This document shows positions 8,882 through 16,287 of a DNA stretch of 64,000 bases, piece after piece (position 1 is the stretch's first letter; the number at the start of each line of letters is the position of its first letter). The stretch is from Conchiformibius kuhniae DSM 17694 (GTDB lineage Bacteria > Pseudomonadota > Gammaproteobacteria > Burkholderiales > Neisseriaceae). The notes below the pieces were generated by a model. That model saw only the letters and a list, made by a program, of their open reading frames with translations, was not told where the DNA came from and ran no database searches. Where the stretch lies: the NCBI RefSeq assembly GCF_000428785.1, contig NZ_AUAP01000010.1:1-64000 (forward strand), in the 5' to 3' direction. Made by a program: the position numbers and the translations under genes.

Positions 8882-9706
8882 ATGTCTTCGGTTTTGGTTT
8901 TGCAGGGTGATTTGTCGGCGGATTTGCCGCACACCGCGCAGCGTTTCGGGCAAACTTTTTCAGGCAGCCGCGCCCGTATCGCGGCGGACACGGCGGTGTT
9001 GGACGATGCCGCGTTGCGGGCGGAATGGGAGGCGGCAAAATTGGATTACGCCGTGTTGTCCGACCGCCCGTTTTCCGGCTTCGGGCTGCTCGCCAGCGAC
9101 ATGGACAGCACGCTGATTAACATTGAATGCATTGATGAAATTGCCAATTTTGTCGGCTTGAAAGACCAAATCGCCGAGATTACCGAACGCGCCATGCAGG
9201 GCGGCATGGACTTCGCGCAATCGCTGCACCAACGCGTTGCCCTGCTGGAAGGCGTGCCAGAAAGCGCGTTGGAGCACGTTTGGGAAAATGTGTTGCGCCT
9301 GAACGCGGGCGCGGAAACGCTGTTGGCGGAATGCCGCCGCAACGGTTTGAAAACGCTGTTGGTTTCGGGCGGCTTCACTTATTTTACCGAAAGGCTGAAA
9401 CACAAATTGGGCTTGGACTACGCCTATGCCAATGAATTGGAAATCAAAAACGGCTATTTGACGGGGCGCGTACTCGGGCGCGTGGTGGACGCGCAGGCGA
9501 AAGCCGAATTATTGGCGCAGCACCGCGAAGATTTGGGCTTGTCGGCGGAACAGACTTTGGCGGTCGGCGACGGCGCGAACGACATTCCCATGTTCCGCGC
9601 TGCCACCTTCGGCATCGCCTACCGCGCCAAAGCCGCCGCGCAGCATGCCGCCGATTTACGCATCAATCACAACGGTTTGGAAGCGGTGCGCGGCTGGTTT
9701 GCCTGA
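8882..9706 (+). CDS. serB: Phosphoserine phosphatase
   Basis: 274 residues, HAD superfamily; it removes phosphate from L-phosphoserine in the last step of serine synthesis. The nucleophile motif DMDST (in LASDMDSTLINIE, about residue 78), the Ser motif LLVSGGFTYF, and the late VGDGANDIPM motif with the metal-binding Asp residues are all present in order. A short divergent N-terminal domain of about 70 residues precedes the catalytic domain, as in other Neisseriaceae. TAGGAG lies eight bases before the ATG. It begins just beyond the left end of the TnpB element, which may have changed its promoter. Confidence 0.95.
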   Translation: MSSVLVLQGDLSADLPHTAQRFGQTFSGSRARIAADTAVLDDAALRAEWEAAKLDYAVLSDRPFSGFGLLASDMDSTLINIECIDEIANFVGLKDQIAEITERAMQGGMDFAQSLHQRVALLEGVPESALEHVWENVLRLNAGAETLLAECRRNGLKTLLVSGGFTYFTERLKHKLGLDYAYANELEIKNGYLTGRVLGRVVDAQAKAELLAQHREDLGLSAEQTLAVGDGANDIPMFRAATFGIAYRAKAAAQHAADLRINHNGLEAVRGWFA

Positions 9707-9733
9707 TTTTCACAAACAAAAAGGATTGAAAAT

Positions 9734-10231
9734 ATGGAACAACAAAACATTTCCCGCCCCGATTGGGCATGGCTGTGCCGCGACAAACGCGCCCTGTTGG
9801 CATTCGGTTTCGGCGCTGGCTTGGCGCGAAAAGCACCGGGAACGTGGGGTTCGCTGGTGGGCTTGCTGTTTGCGGGTTTGCTGCTCGGCTGCGGGGTAAG
9901 TCATACGGGTTTGTTTTTATTGTCTGTTGTGTTGTTTTGGGCGGGCATCGGGCTGTGTACCCATGCGGGCGATGCGCTGGGCAAAACCGACCATTCGGGC
10001 ATCGTGTGGGACGAAATCGTTGCCATGATGATGGTTTACGCGCTGATTCCGCAAGGCTTTTTTTGGTGGCTGGCGGGCTTTGGCGCATTCCGTCTGTTCG
10101 ATGTTCTCAAGCCCGCACCGGTGGCGTGGGCGGAGCGGCGTTTTCGCGGCGGTTTGGGGGTGATGGCAGATGATGCGGTGGCGGCACTGTGTGCGGTTCT
10201 GCTGCTGCAATTGGCAAACTGCTTCATTTGA
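9734..10231 (+). CDS. pgpA: Phosphatidylglycerophosphatase A
   Basis: 165 residues. The family signature is clear: FGAGLARKAPGTWGSLVG near the N-terminus, DHSGIVWDEIVAMM in the middle, and FRLFDVLKPAPVAWAE followed by a conserved C-terminal helix. There are about four membrane helices. It dephosphorylates phosphatidylglycerol phosphate in the inner membrane to make phosphatidylglycerol. It follows serB by 27 bases with its own AAAGGA ribosome site, so cotranscription is likely. Confidence 0.93.
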   Translation: MEQQNISRPDWAWLCRDKRALLAFGFGAGLARKAPGTWGSLVGLLFAGLLLGCGVSHTGLFLLSVVLFWAGIGLCTHAGDALGKTDHSGIVWDEIVAMMMVYALIPQGFFWWLAGFGAFRLFDVLKPAPVAWAERRFRGGLGVMADDAVAALCAVLLLQLANCFI

Positions 10232-10235
10232 TTAA

Positions 10236-10342
10236 TATAGTTGATTAAAATCGCAACGATACGGCGTTGCCAACGCCCTTATGTACTATCCTTACACTGC
10301 GGGCGTTGTCGCCTTGTCTCGTTTTTATTTTTATCAACTATA
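10236..10342. repeat. 107-bp miniature element with TATAGTTGAT termini
   Basis: TATAGTTGATTAAAAT at the left and ATTTTTATCAACTATA at the right are near-perfect inverted termini around a GC-rich core (CGGCGTTGCC, GGGCGTTGTCGCC). The termini resemble the TATAGTGGATTAA ends of Correia-type and related small repeats of Neisseria (established knowledge). The position between pgpA and a converging gene is typical of such elements. Confidence 0.7.
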
Positions 10343-10344
10343 AA

Positions 10345-10374
10345 ACGGCACAATCCATATGCGGATTGTGCCGT
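10345..10374 (-). terminator. Terminator of the lipoprotein gene
   Basis: ACGGCACAATCC / GGATTGTGCCGT, a perfect 12-bp stem, is followed on the minus strand by TTTAT. Confidence 0.8.
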
Positions 10375-10388
10375 TCTGATTTAAACGC

Positions 10389-11369
10389 TTATTCGGGCTT
10401 GACAAGGGTTGCGCCCAACACGCCTTCCCATTTCTCGCCGTGTCCGCCTTCGTTCACGGCTCTGCCGCTCAACACGCCGCCGTTTTTGCCGTAAAAACCG
10501 CCGATAAAGTGGCCGTTGGGAATCAGTTTTTCACGCGTGCCGTTTTCGTCAAACAGCAGATGTCCGCTCACGCGCCCGTCTGCGTCCACCGCCACGCGGT
10601 CGCTGCGTTGTCTGCGCGAGCCGTCTTGGGCGTATTTGTCGCGTTGGTCAAACAGATACCAACGGTTGGCGCTGTGGCGGTCGGCAATCAGTTCCATCGA
10701 CAGGGTTTTGTCGCTGCCGTGATAGGTGGCTTGTACGGAAGCGGTTTGTGTTGCCAAAGGGCTGTTGTCGGGGTAGCGGAAATACATTTTGCCCGAATAG
10801 CGGATGTCGTGGGCGGCGGCGGGACGGGTCAGGCTGCGTTCGTCCATGTGCTGCACATAGTAGGCTTGGGGGCTGTTGCCGGTGATTTCGCCGGTGTACG
10901 GGTCGCGGTTGATGTGGTTGGCGGTGGCGTGCCCGTAGTAGCCGAGCAGGCGTCCTTCGGCATCGCGCAGGGTGTGGATGGCGGGCTTGCCGATGAATTG
11001 TTCGTTGGGTTTCAACAGGGCGATGCTGATTTCTTTGCCATTTTCGGGCAGGGTGAGCTTCAGGGCATCGGTGGTCAGCACGCCGCCTTGTGTGTTGTAC
11101 AGGCTGAGACGGGCAAAAACTTCTTGGTCGGACGGTTTGGCGTTGCCCATATCGGCGGGCGGCGCGGCGGGTACGGACGGTTTGGCATCGTCTTTTTTCG
11201 GTGCGGGCGCAGTGCCGTTTTGGGCATTGTGTTCGGGCGGTTGCACGGCGGGCGGGGTGGGTTTGCTTTGCGTTTGCGGGCGGTGGCTGCCGCCGCCGCT
11301 TCCGCCGCAGGCAGCAAGGGCGAATGCGGCGAGCAAAATCAGGGCAGATTGTTTGTGTTGGTAAGGCAT
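10389..11369 (-). CDS. Surface lipoprotein with TbpB/NHBA-like C-terminal barrel
   Basis: 326 residues from MPYQHKQSALILLAA, chosen because GGAGAA precedes that ATG. The lipobox ALAAC is followed by GGSGGG and a disordered Pro/Ala/Lys tract (about residues 28-80). The C-terminal part ends NGHFIGGFYGKNGGVLSG and EKWEGVLGATL, which resembles the eight-stranded barrel end of TbpB-like and NHBA surface lipoproteins. An RRQR basic cluster occurs near residue 245. Such proteins are commonly exported by Slam and bind host ligands or heparin (family knowledge); the ligand here is unknown. No Slam or TonB receptor gene is adjacent. Confidence 0.7.
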   Translation of the reverse strand: MPYQHKQSALILLAAFALAACGGSGGGSHRPQTQSKPTPPAVQPPEHNAQNGTAPAPKKDDAKPSVPAAPPADMGNAKPSDQEVFARLSLYNTQGGVLTTDALKLTLPENGKEISIALLKPNEQFIGKPAIHTLRDAEGRLLGYYGHATANHINRDPYTGEITGNSPQAYYVQHMDERSLTRPAAAHDIRYSGKMYFRYPDNSPLATQTASVQATYHGSDKTLSMELIADRHSANRWYLFDQRDKYAQDGSRRQRSDRVAVDADGRVSGHLLFDENGTREKLIPNGHFIGGFYGKNGGVLSGRAVNEGGHGEKWEGVLGATLVKPE

Positions 11370-11464
11370 CTTATTGTTCTCCATAGGTTTGTCAAACACA
11401 CACGCGGCTGCGTGCGCGGCGGAAAACCGCGTATAATGCGCCTTTTCGCGCCGGAAAGCCAGCC

Positions 11465-12607
11465 ATGAGCCGACATTTTACCCAATTGGACAAATCCTTA
11501 ACCCAAGCCGAACGCACCATGCTGGTGGCGGTGATGCTCGCCGATGCCTTGAGCGGCAGCAACGCCGTGCGCGAACACACCTTCCGCGCCATGACGGACG
11601 AAGCGGCGGAATTGGTACGCGCGGCGGGCGGCGATTTGGTCTGCACCGAAACCGCCAAACGCGACCGCGCCCACACCGCGCTGTTTGTCGGCACGGGCAA
11701 GGCGGAGGAACTGGCGCAGCGCGTGGCGGCGGAACAGATTGAATTGGTGGTGTTTAATCACGAACTCACGCCCACGCAGGAGCGCAATTTGGAAAAAATC
11801 CTGCAATGCCGCGTGCTTGACCGCGTGGGCTTGATTTTGGCGATTTTCGCCCAACGCGCACAGTCGCAGGAAGGCAAAATTCAGGTGGAATTGGCGCAGC
11901 TTTCGCATTTGGCGGGGCGGCTGGTGCGCGGTTACGGGCATTTGCAAAGTCAGAAAGGCGGCATCGGTTTGAAAGGGCCGGGCGAAACGCAGTTGGAAAC
12001 CGACCGCCGTCTGATTCACAAGCGCATCAATGCCTTGCGCCGCCGTTTGGCAGAAGTGAAAAAACAACGTGCCGTGCGCCGCAAAGCGCGTGTTTCAGGC
12101 AGCCTGAAAACCTTTGCGCTGGTGGGCTACACCAATGCGGGCAAGTCCACGCTGTTCAACCGTTTGACCAAAGCGGGCGTATTTGCGGAAAATCAATTGT
12201 TTGCCACGCTCGACCCGACCGCGCGGCGGCTGTATCTGAATCCCGAATGCAGCGTGGTTGTGAGCGACACGGTGGGTTTTGTGCGCGATTTGCCGCACAC
12301 GCTGGTGTCGGCATTTGCCGCCACGCTGGAGGAAACGGCGTTGGCAGACGGTTTGCTGCATATTGTCGATGCGTCCCACCCCGAACACGAACGCCAAATT
12401 GCCGATGTGGAAAAGGTGTTGGCGGAAATCGGCGCGGACAAGGTGCCGCAACTTTTGGTGTACAACAAAACCGACCTGCTGCCCGAAGCGCAACGGCGCA
12501 ACGGCATTTGCCGCAACGGGCGGGGGGAGATTGTTGCGGTGCGGCTGTCGGCGCAAAGCGGAGCGGGACTGGACGCGCTGCGGGAGGCGTTGGCGGAGCG
12601 GGCGTAG
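11465..12607 (+). CDS. hflX: Ribosome-associated GTPase HflX
   Basis: 380 residues. The N-terminal HflX domain (FVGTGKAEELA, ILAIFAQRAQSQEGKIQVEL, GPGETQLETDRR at about 171-182) leads into a G domain with the P-loop GYTNAGKST (221-229), DTVGFVRDLP and NKTD. HflX binds and splits stalled or heat-damaged 70S ribosomes. An in-frame DUS encodes VSGSLKTF in the linker before the G domain. A TATAAT at 11432-11437 could be its -10 box. Confidence 0.96.
   Translation: MSRHFTQLDKSLTQAERTMLVAVMLADALSGSNAVREHTFRAMTDEAAELVRAAGGDLVCTETAKRDRAHTALFVGTGKAEELAQRVAAEQIELVVFNHELTPTQERNLEKILQCRVLDRVGLILAIFAQRAQSQEGKIQVELAQLSHLAGRLVRGYGHLQSQKGGIGLKGPGETQLETDRRLIHKRINALRRRLAEVKKQRAVRRKARVSGSLKTFALVGYTNAGKSTLFNRLTKAGVFAENQLFATLDPTARRLYLNPECSVVVSDTVGFVRDLPHTLVSAFAATLEETALADGLLHIVDASHPEHERQIADVEKVLAEIGADKVPQLLVYNKTDLLPEAQRRNGICRNGRGEIVAVRLSAQSGAGLDALREALAERA
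12093..12109. repeat. DNA uptake sequence inside hflX
   Basis: TTTCAGGCAGCCTGAAA, full palindromic form, translated as SGSLK. Confidence 0.9.
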
Positions 12608-12618
12608 CGCCGATATTG

Positions 12619-12656
12619 TTCCCTCCCCTGCTTGCGGGGGAAGGTTAGGGAGAGGG
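12619..12656. repeat. GC-rich CCCTCCCC-type dispersed repeat (copy 1)
   Basis: CCCTCCCCTGCTTGCGGGGG followed by AAGGTTAGGGAGAGGG. It has the same layout as copies at 60956, 62476 and 62563. The CCCCTGC/GCGGGGG arms form a hairpin just after the hflX stop. Confidence 0.75.
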
Positions 12657-12769
12657 AAAACGGCATCGGTTTGACAAAAAACTAGCGAGCGTGCGCCGTT
12701 CCCGCACCTGCGGGAAAAATATCCGTTTTTTCAGGCAGCCCGTAAACGGGCATGGCTCCGCACAAAACA

Positions 12770-12921
12770 CACCGTCATTTCCGCGCAGGCGGGAATCCAC
12801 TGACGATGCTTGGCAAACGATGTTTTATCACCGTTTATTGTTATTGTACTTCAACTTGGATTCCTGCCTGCGCGGGAATGACAGTGCGGTGTTTTTTTCG
12901 GTCAATTGATGACGCACCCTA
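12770..12921. repeat. dRS3-bearing palindromic element (copy 2, left end degraded)
   Basis: Two facing dRS3-type palindromes (about 12777-12798 and 12859-12880) flank a spacer containing GATGCTTGG. The right terminus TCAATTGATGACGCACCC is followed by TA. Together with the region from 12608 this fills the 310-base gap between hflX and ruvX; no gene is seen. Confidence 0.8.
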
Positions 12922-13374
12922 GGTTTCCGCCGTGCCGTCCAAGCCGCCCGCCCTACCGCCGTCAAAAAACCACTGCAACAACGCCTGTGCCGCCACTTGG
13001 TCGAGCACCTGCTTGTGCTTTTTGCCGAACACCCGCGCCTGATGCAGCAGCTCTTCGGCATACAGCGATGAAAAACGCTCGTCCGCCCAATACACGGGCA
13101 AGGCGAAACGCCGTTGCAGGCGTTCGCCGAAGCGTTGTGCCAAGCGGGTCAGCTCATGGGGCGTGCCGTCCGCATGCACCGGCAAGCCCACCACAAAATA
13201 CTGCGGCTGCCATTGCGCCACCAGCGCGGCGATGCGCTCGAATTTTTGCGCGTTGCTGTTGCCGGTAACGGTGGCAAGCGGGTGGGCGATGCCGATTTGC
13301 GTTTCGCCCTGCGCCACGCCGATGCGTACTTCGCCGAAATCAAACGCCAGCACGCCGCCGCAAGGTTCACGCAC
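12919..13374 (-). CDS. ruvX: RuvX/YqgF putative pre-16S rRNA nuclease
   Basis: 151 residues with an RNase H-like fold: [15 protein letters not shown] at the N-terminus, [14 protein letters not shown] in the middle, and [16 protein letters not shown], then [13 protein letters not shown]. In E. coli YqgF processes the 5' end of 16S rRNA. The start is GTG, overlapping the yqgE stop by a few bases, which implies translational coupling. The TAG stop is formed where the palindromic element abuts the gene. yqgE-yqgF pairing is conserved in many proteobacteria. Confidence 0.93.
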   Translation of the reverse strand: MREPCGGVLAFDFGEVRIGVAQGETQIGIAHPLATVTGNSNAQKFERIAALVAQWQPQYFVVGLPVHADGTPHELTRLAQRFGERLQRRFALPVYWADERFSSLYAEELLHQARVFGKKHKQVLDQVAAQALLQWFFDGGRAGGLDGTAET

Positions 13375-13913
13375 GCCCCGCCCCGCTCATCAGATTGACC
13401 TGCTCGATGCCCAGCTTCGCCAGTGCCGCACGGTAGCGTTTGTCGGCGGGCAGGTCAAACAAAATATGGTGGGTCGGCAGCCACGCTCAGCCATGTGTTT
13501 TCCGCCAACTCGCGCTCAAGCTGACCTTTTTCCCAACTGGCATAGCCGATGGTCAGCAATACTTTGGCAACTTTCTCTTCGTCGCCCAAATGCCCGATGA
13601 TGTCGCGGGAAGTGGTGATGCCGTTGTCCGCCACCCGCAGGGTGCTTTGCCATTCGCCTGCGGGCGTATGCACCACAAAACCGCGCTCGGGGTGTACCGG
13701 CCCGCCGAAAAACACAAAGGCATCGGCAAAGCGCGGCGGGGTATCGCCGCCGTTGCCCGCAAACACCGCCTGCATCGGAATCGGCGAAGGCTTGTTGATA
13801 ATCATGCCCATCGCGCCTTCTTCATTGTGTTCGCACAGATACACCACGCTGCCCGCAAACGGCCCTTCGTCCAAAGCGGGCGCGGCAATCAGAAAATGAT
13901 TGCTCAAATCCAT
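13367..13913 (-). pseudogene. yqgE: YqgE/AlgH family protein, frameshifted near its C-terminus
   Basis: Start at MDLSNHFLIAAPALDEGPF, with AAAGG upstream. The conserved MGMIINKPSP, VFFGGPVHPERGFVVH and LTIGYASWEKGQLERELAENTW motifs are present. In the first frame the protein ends abruptly at VAADPPYFV. One base further the correct C-terminus continues as [19 protein letters not shown] and ends GAGRA, with its TGA overlapping the ruvX GTG. So a single extra base around 13469-13473 separates the frames. UPF0301 proteins are widespread and of uncertain function. It is either a real mutation or a sequence error. Confidence 0.85.
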
Positions 13914-14029
13914 AAACCAAACCTTTCCGCAAGCCAAATCCATGCGTTTCAATCGTGATTAAATTCTCAAGATGGGGGTGGAAGTGTATTTATCAAGCCG
14001 TTGCGGTACGCGCAAACAGGCGGCGGCAC

Positions 14030-14058
14030 TTTACCCGATACTTATATTTTTGTATAAT
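14030..14058 (+). promoter_or_regulatory. Probable promoter of the HTH-UbiX gene
   Basis: TTTACC at 14030-14035 and TATAAT at 14053-14058 with a 17-base spacer, leaving a leader of about 110 nt before the ATG. Confidence 0.6.
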
Positions 14059-14172
14059 CATTTTCCTATGCAAACACCGTAGGCATATTTTATTGTTCAT
14101 ATTTGGCAGTAAGTTTGCTGATGCTGCAATGCCAAACAGCAAAATATCATTCGACAACACAAGGAATCCCAT

Positions 14173-15078
14173 ATGAAATCGGTCATGGACAACCGTTTTG
14201 AAAACTTCGAGCTGCTGATTCGCGAAGCGGGCGGCGTCTCCAAGCTCGCCCAACGCTGCGGTTACGAAAAAGCCGCTTATCTGTATCAAGTCCGCGCCAA
14301 AACCGTGCGCCCCAACGGTCAGCAACTGCAAATCGGCGACCGCATGGCCGCCAAATTGGAAAAAGGCATGGGCAAACCGGGCGGCTGGATGGACTTCGAC
14401 CACAACGGCGATGCCACGCACGGCACGGCTGCCGCCAAACCCGCCGCGCCCGTTGTCGTTGCCGAAGCCGCTTCGGGCATCAACACCGTTACCCTCGCCT
14501 TCACCGGCGCATCGGGCATGCCCTACGGCGTGCGTCTGCTGGAAGTCTTGCTTCAGGCAGGCAAAAACGTGCAACTGATTTATTCGCAAGCGGCGCAAAT
14601 CGTGGCGCAGCAGGAAATGGGGCTGCAACTGCCCGCTTCCGCTGCCGAAGCCGAAGCCCAATTGTGCGAACGTTTCCAAGTATCCGCCCCGCAATTGCGC
14701 GTGTTCGGGCGCGAAGAATGGTTTGCCCCGCCCGCTTCGGGCAACAGCGTTGCCGATGCGGTGGTGGTTTGCCCCGCCAGCATGGGCACGGTGGCGGCGA
14801 TTGCCAACGGCTTGTCGGAAAACCTGATTGAACGCGCCGCCGATGTCGCCATCAAAGAACGCCGTCCCGTGATTGTGGTGCCGCGCGAAACGCCGCTTTC
14901 CGCCATCCACCTGCAAAACCTGCTTACGCTGGCGCAAAACGGCTGCACCGTGCTGCCGCCCGCCGCCGGTTTCTACACCAAGCCGCAAAGCATTGATGAT
15001 ATGGTGGATTTCGTGGTGGCACGCATTCTCGACCAACTGCGTATTCCCCACGCGCTCGTGCCCAAATGGGGCGGATAA
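14173..15078 (+). CDS. ubiX: HTH-domain / flavin prenyltransferase UbiX fusion
   Basis: 301 residues in one open frame. Residues 102-301 are a complete UbiX flavoprotein: TLAFTGASGMPYGVRLLEVL at the N-terminus, CPASMGTVAAIANGLSENL (200-218), VPRETPLSAIHLQNL and PAAGFYTKP. UbiX makes prenylated FMN for the UbiD decarboxylase in ubiquinone synthesis. Residues 1-75 (FELLIREAGGVSKLAQRCGY, QIGDRMAAKLEKGMGKPGGW) resemble the helix-turn-helix domain found at the head of neisserial phage-type repressors. An Ala-rich linker (about 76-101) joins them. No internal ATG would give a complete UbiX, because GASG lies before the first suitable Met. Confidence 0.85.
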   Translation: MKSVMDNRFENFELLIREAGGVSKLAQRCGYEKAAYLYQVRAKTVRPNGQQLQIGDRMAAKLEKGMGKPGGWMDFDHNGDATHGTAAAKPAAPVVVAEAASGINTVTLAFTGASGMPYGVRLLEVLLQAGKNVQLIYSQAAQIVAQQEMGLQLPASAAEAEAQLCERFQVSAPQLRVFGREEWFAPPASGNSVADAVVVCPASMGTVAAIANGLSENLIERAADVAIKERRPVIVVPRETPLSAIHLQNLLTLAQNGCTVLPPAAGFYTKPQSIDDMVDFVVARILDQLRIPHALVPKWGG

Positions 15079-15081
15079 AAC

Positions 15082-15153
15082 GTGGAAGGCCTGTACGAAC
15101 TGGTCGCCATGTTGGTGCGCTTTGCCAACTGGTTGATGAATCTGTTTAAGTAA
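15082..15153 (+). CDS. Possible 23-residue membrane microprotein
   Basis: GTG-initiated frame three bases after the ubiX stop, encoding VEGLYELVAMLVRFANWLMN and LFK. It is hydrophobic with one Lys at the end, like many small membrane peptides. There is no clear ribosome site; coupling to ubiX would be needed. Speculative. Confidence 0.3.
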   Translation: MEGLYELVAMLVRFANWLMNLFK

Positions 15154-15157
15154 ACGC

Positions 15158-15187
15158 TTGACAGGACGTATGGGCTTCGCGTACAAT
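15158..15187 (+). promoter_or_regulatory. Strong sigma70 promoter of the leader-peptide transcript
   Basis: Perfect TTGACA at 15158-15163, 18-base spacer, TACAAT at 15182-15187. Confidence 0.75.
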
Positions 15188-15226
15188 CTTTGTCATTATT
15201 TTAACCTAAATTTCAGGATTCGTTCC

Positions 15227-15301
15227 ATGAACCGTTTGACTGCCGCATTTGCGTATTGGTACCGCTCCGACAAGGCGCGGTGCTTCTTCGTGCGTGCATG
15301 A
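15227..15301 (+). CDS. Aromatic-residue leader peptide (attenuator)
   Basis: 24 codons reading MNRLTAAFAYWYRSDKARCF then FVRA. Phe, Tyr, Trp, Tyr and a Phe-Phe pair are concentrated in it. It sits about 35 bases after a strong promoter and is followed by a terminator at 15323-15354, the classical layout of amino-acid attenuation. CAGGAT lies upstream of the ATG. The next gene (15405) is not a recognisable aromatic biosynthesis gene. Confidence 0.55.
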   Translation: MNRLTAAFAYWYRSDKARCFFVRA

Positions 15302-15322
15302 TACGCCGAACGATTCGGAACC

Positions 15323-15354
15323 AACCGCCCAAATCATCTTTGCGGCGGTTTTTT
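15323..15354 (+). terminator. Attenuator-type terminator
   Basis: AACCGCC pairs with GGCGGTT, followed by TTTTTTG. A smaller hairpin, CCGAA-cga-TTCGG, precedes it at about 15307-15319. Confidence 0.7.
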
Positions 15355-15404
15355 GTTACCGGAAAATGTGCCGCACCCCAATAAAAACACTTCGGGATAC
15401 CGCC

Positions 15405-15845
15405 ATGAACACCGCCAGCAAAAACCGCCCCGCCGCGACCCAACGCACCGCCTTGCGCCGCATTTGTTTCGTTGCCAACGGCAATGCCCATGCCCCCCTG
15501 CCCGCCGCCCTGCCCCGCCATTGTGTCAGCGAGGCCATGTTGCCGAATATCCGCACCACCGCGATGATGATTGCCGCCGCCCGCCGCAATCCCGACGCAC
15601 GCAGTCCCTCACATTTCAGCGATGATGCCGATTGGTTTGCCGCACGGATTTTGGTGTTGGGCGTGCGCGTGTTCCATCTGCCGCCGCAATTTGCCGCCGT
15701 GCTGGAACAGGCCAACCGCCGCGCCCGCGCTTTCGCACAAACACACGGCTTGGCGTTCCGCCCCGCACGCCTTTGCCCCGCCGCATCAAACGGCACAGTG
15801 TTTTTTGCCGATTGTGATGCGCAACAAAGCGTTAAGGGCGCGTAA
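15405..15845 (+). CDS. Hypothetical protein
   Basis: 146 residues from MNTASKNRPAATQRT. No family was recognised. A basic Ala/Arg-rich N-terminus is followed by a more regular region (DWFAARILVLGVRVFHLPPQ, VLEQANRRARAFAQTHGLAF). There is no signal peptide or membrane segment. A competing minus-strand frame (15356-15904) is low in hydrophobic order and is judged a shadow. The gene sits directly behind the aromatic leader and terminator, so read-through would control it. The ribosome site is weak, which lowers confidence. Confidence 0.5.
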   Translation: MNTASKNRPAATQRTALRRICFVANGNAHAPLPAALPRHCVSEAMLPNIRTTAMMIAAARRNPDARSPSHFSDDADWFAARILVLGVRVFHLPPQFAAVLEQANRRARAFAQTHGLAFRPARLCPAASNGTVFFADCDAQQSVKGA

Positions 15846-15922
15846 GATTGTGCTAAATTCCGCCCAAAGCCCACAAAAGGCGTTAAAGTAAAGGCTTCGG
15901 ACACAAGAAAAGGAAAACCAAA

Positions 15923-16216
15923 ATGAAACCGAATGCCAAATATGCCGCCGCCCTGATTGCTGCCGCCGTTGCGGTGGGCTTGTCCGTTGCCGCCGCCAAA
16001 AGCAAAAGCCCCGACATCCGCGAAGACGCTTCCGGACTGCCCGCCGAATTGTCGGAAAACATTGCCCGCGCTGCCGTGGCGATGGGCGTGAAAGAACCGC
16101 TTGCCATTGCCAAAGCGGAACAGAACGCCAAAGTATCGGGCAGCAACGCCACCGTTTGCACGGTCAAGCTGTCTGCCGATGCCGAGCCGAAAATGTTGGG
16201 GATTTCCTGCAAATAA
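15923..16216 (+). CDS. Hypothetical exported protein
   Basis: 97 residues. An N-terminal signal-like segment (MKPNAKYAAALIAAAVAVGL, then SVAAAKS) precedes a small soluble part with two Cys (TVCTVKL and GISCK) that could form a disulfide. AAAGGAAAA lies ahead of the ATG. No family recognised. It ends in a DUS-based terminator. Confidence 0.65.
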   Translation: MKPNAKYAAALIAAAVAVGLSVAAAKSKSPDIREDASGLPAELSENIARAAVAMGVKEPLAIAKAEQNAKVSGSNATVCTVKLSADAEPKMLGISCK

Positions 16217-16227
16217 ACTTTAAAAAC

Positions 16228-16272
16228 TTCAGGCTGCCTGAAACGGGATTTTCTGTTTCATGCAGCCTTTTT
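16228..16272 (+). terminator. DUS-containing terminator
   Basis: TTCAGGCTGCCTGAAAC is partly repeated in inverse as GTTTCATGCAGCCT, then TTTTT. Using uptake sequences as terminator stems is well known in Neisseriaceae. Confidence 0.75.
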
Positions 16273-16287
16273 CAATGCGCCAATGAA

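Noticed and set aside
8882..9200. Possible regulation of serB by the neighbouring TnpB element
   Set aside because: No guide-like match to the serB promoter could be identified by eye, so no claim is made beyond the adjacency.
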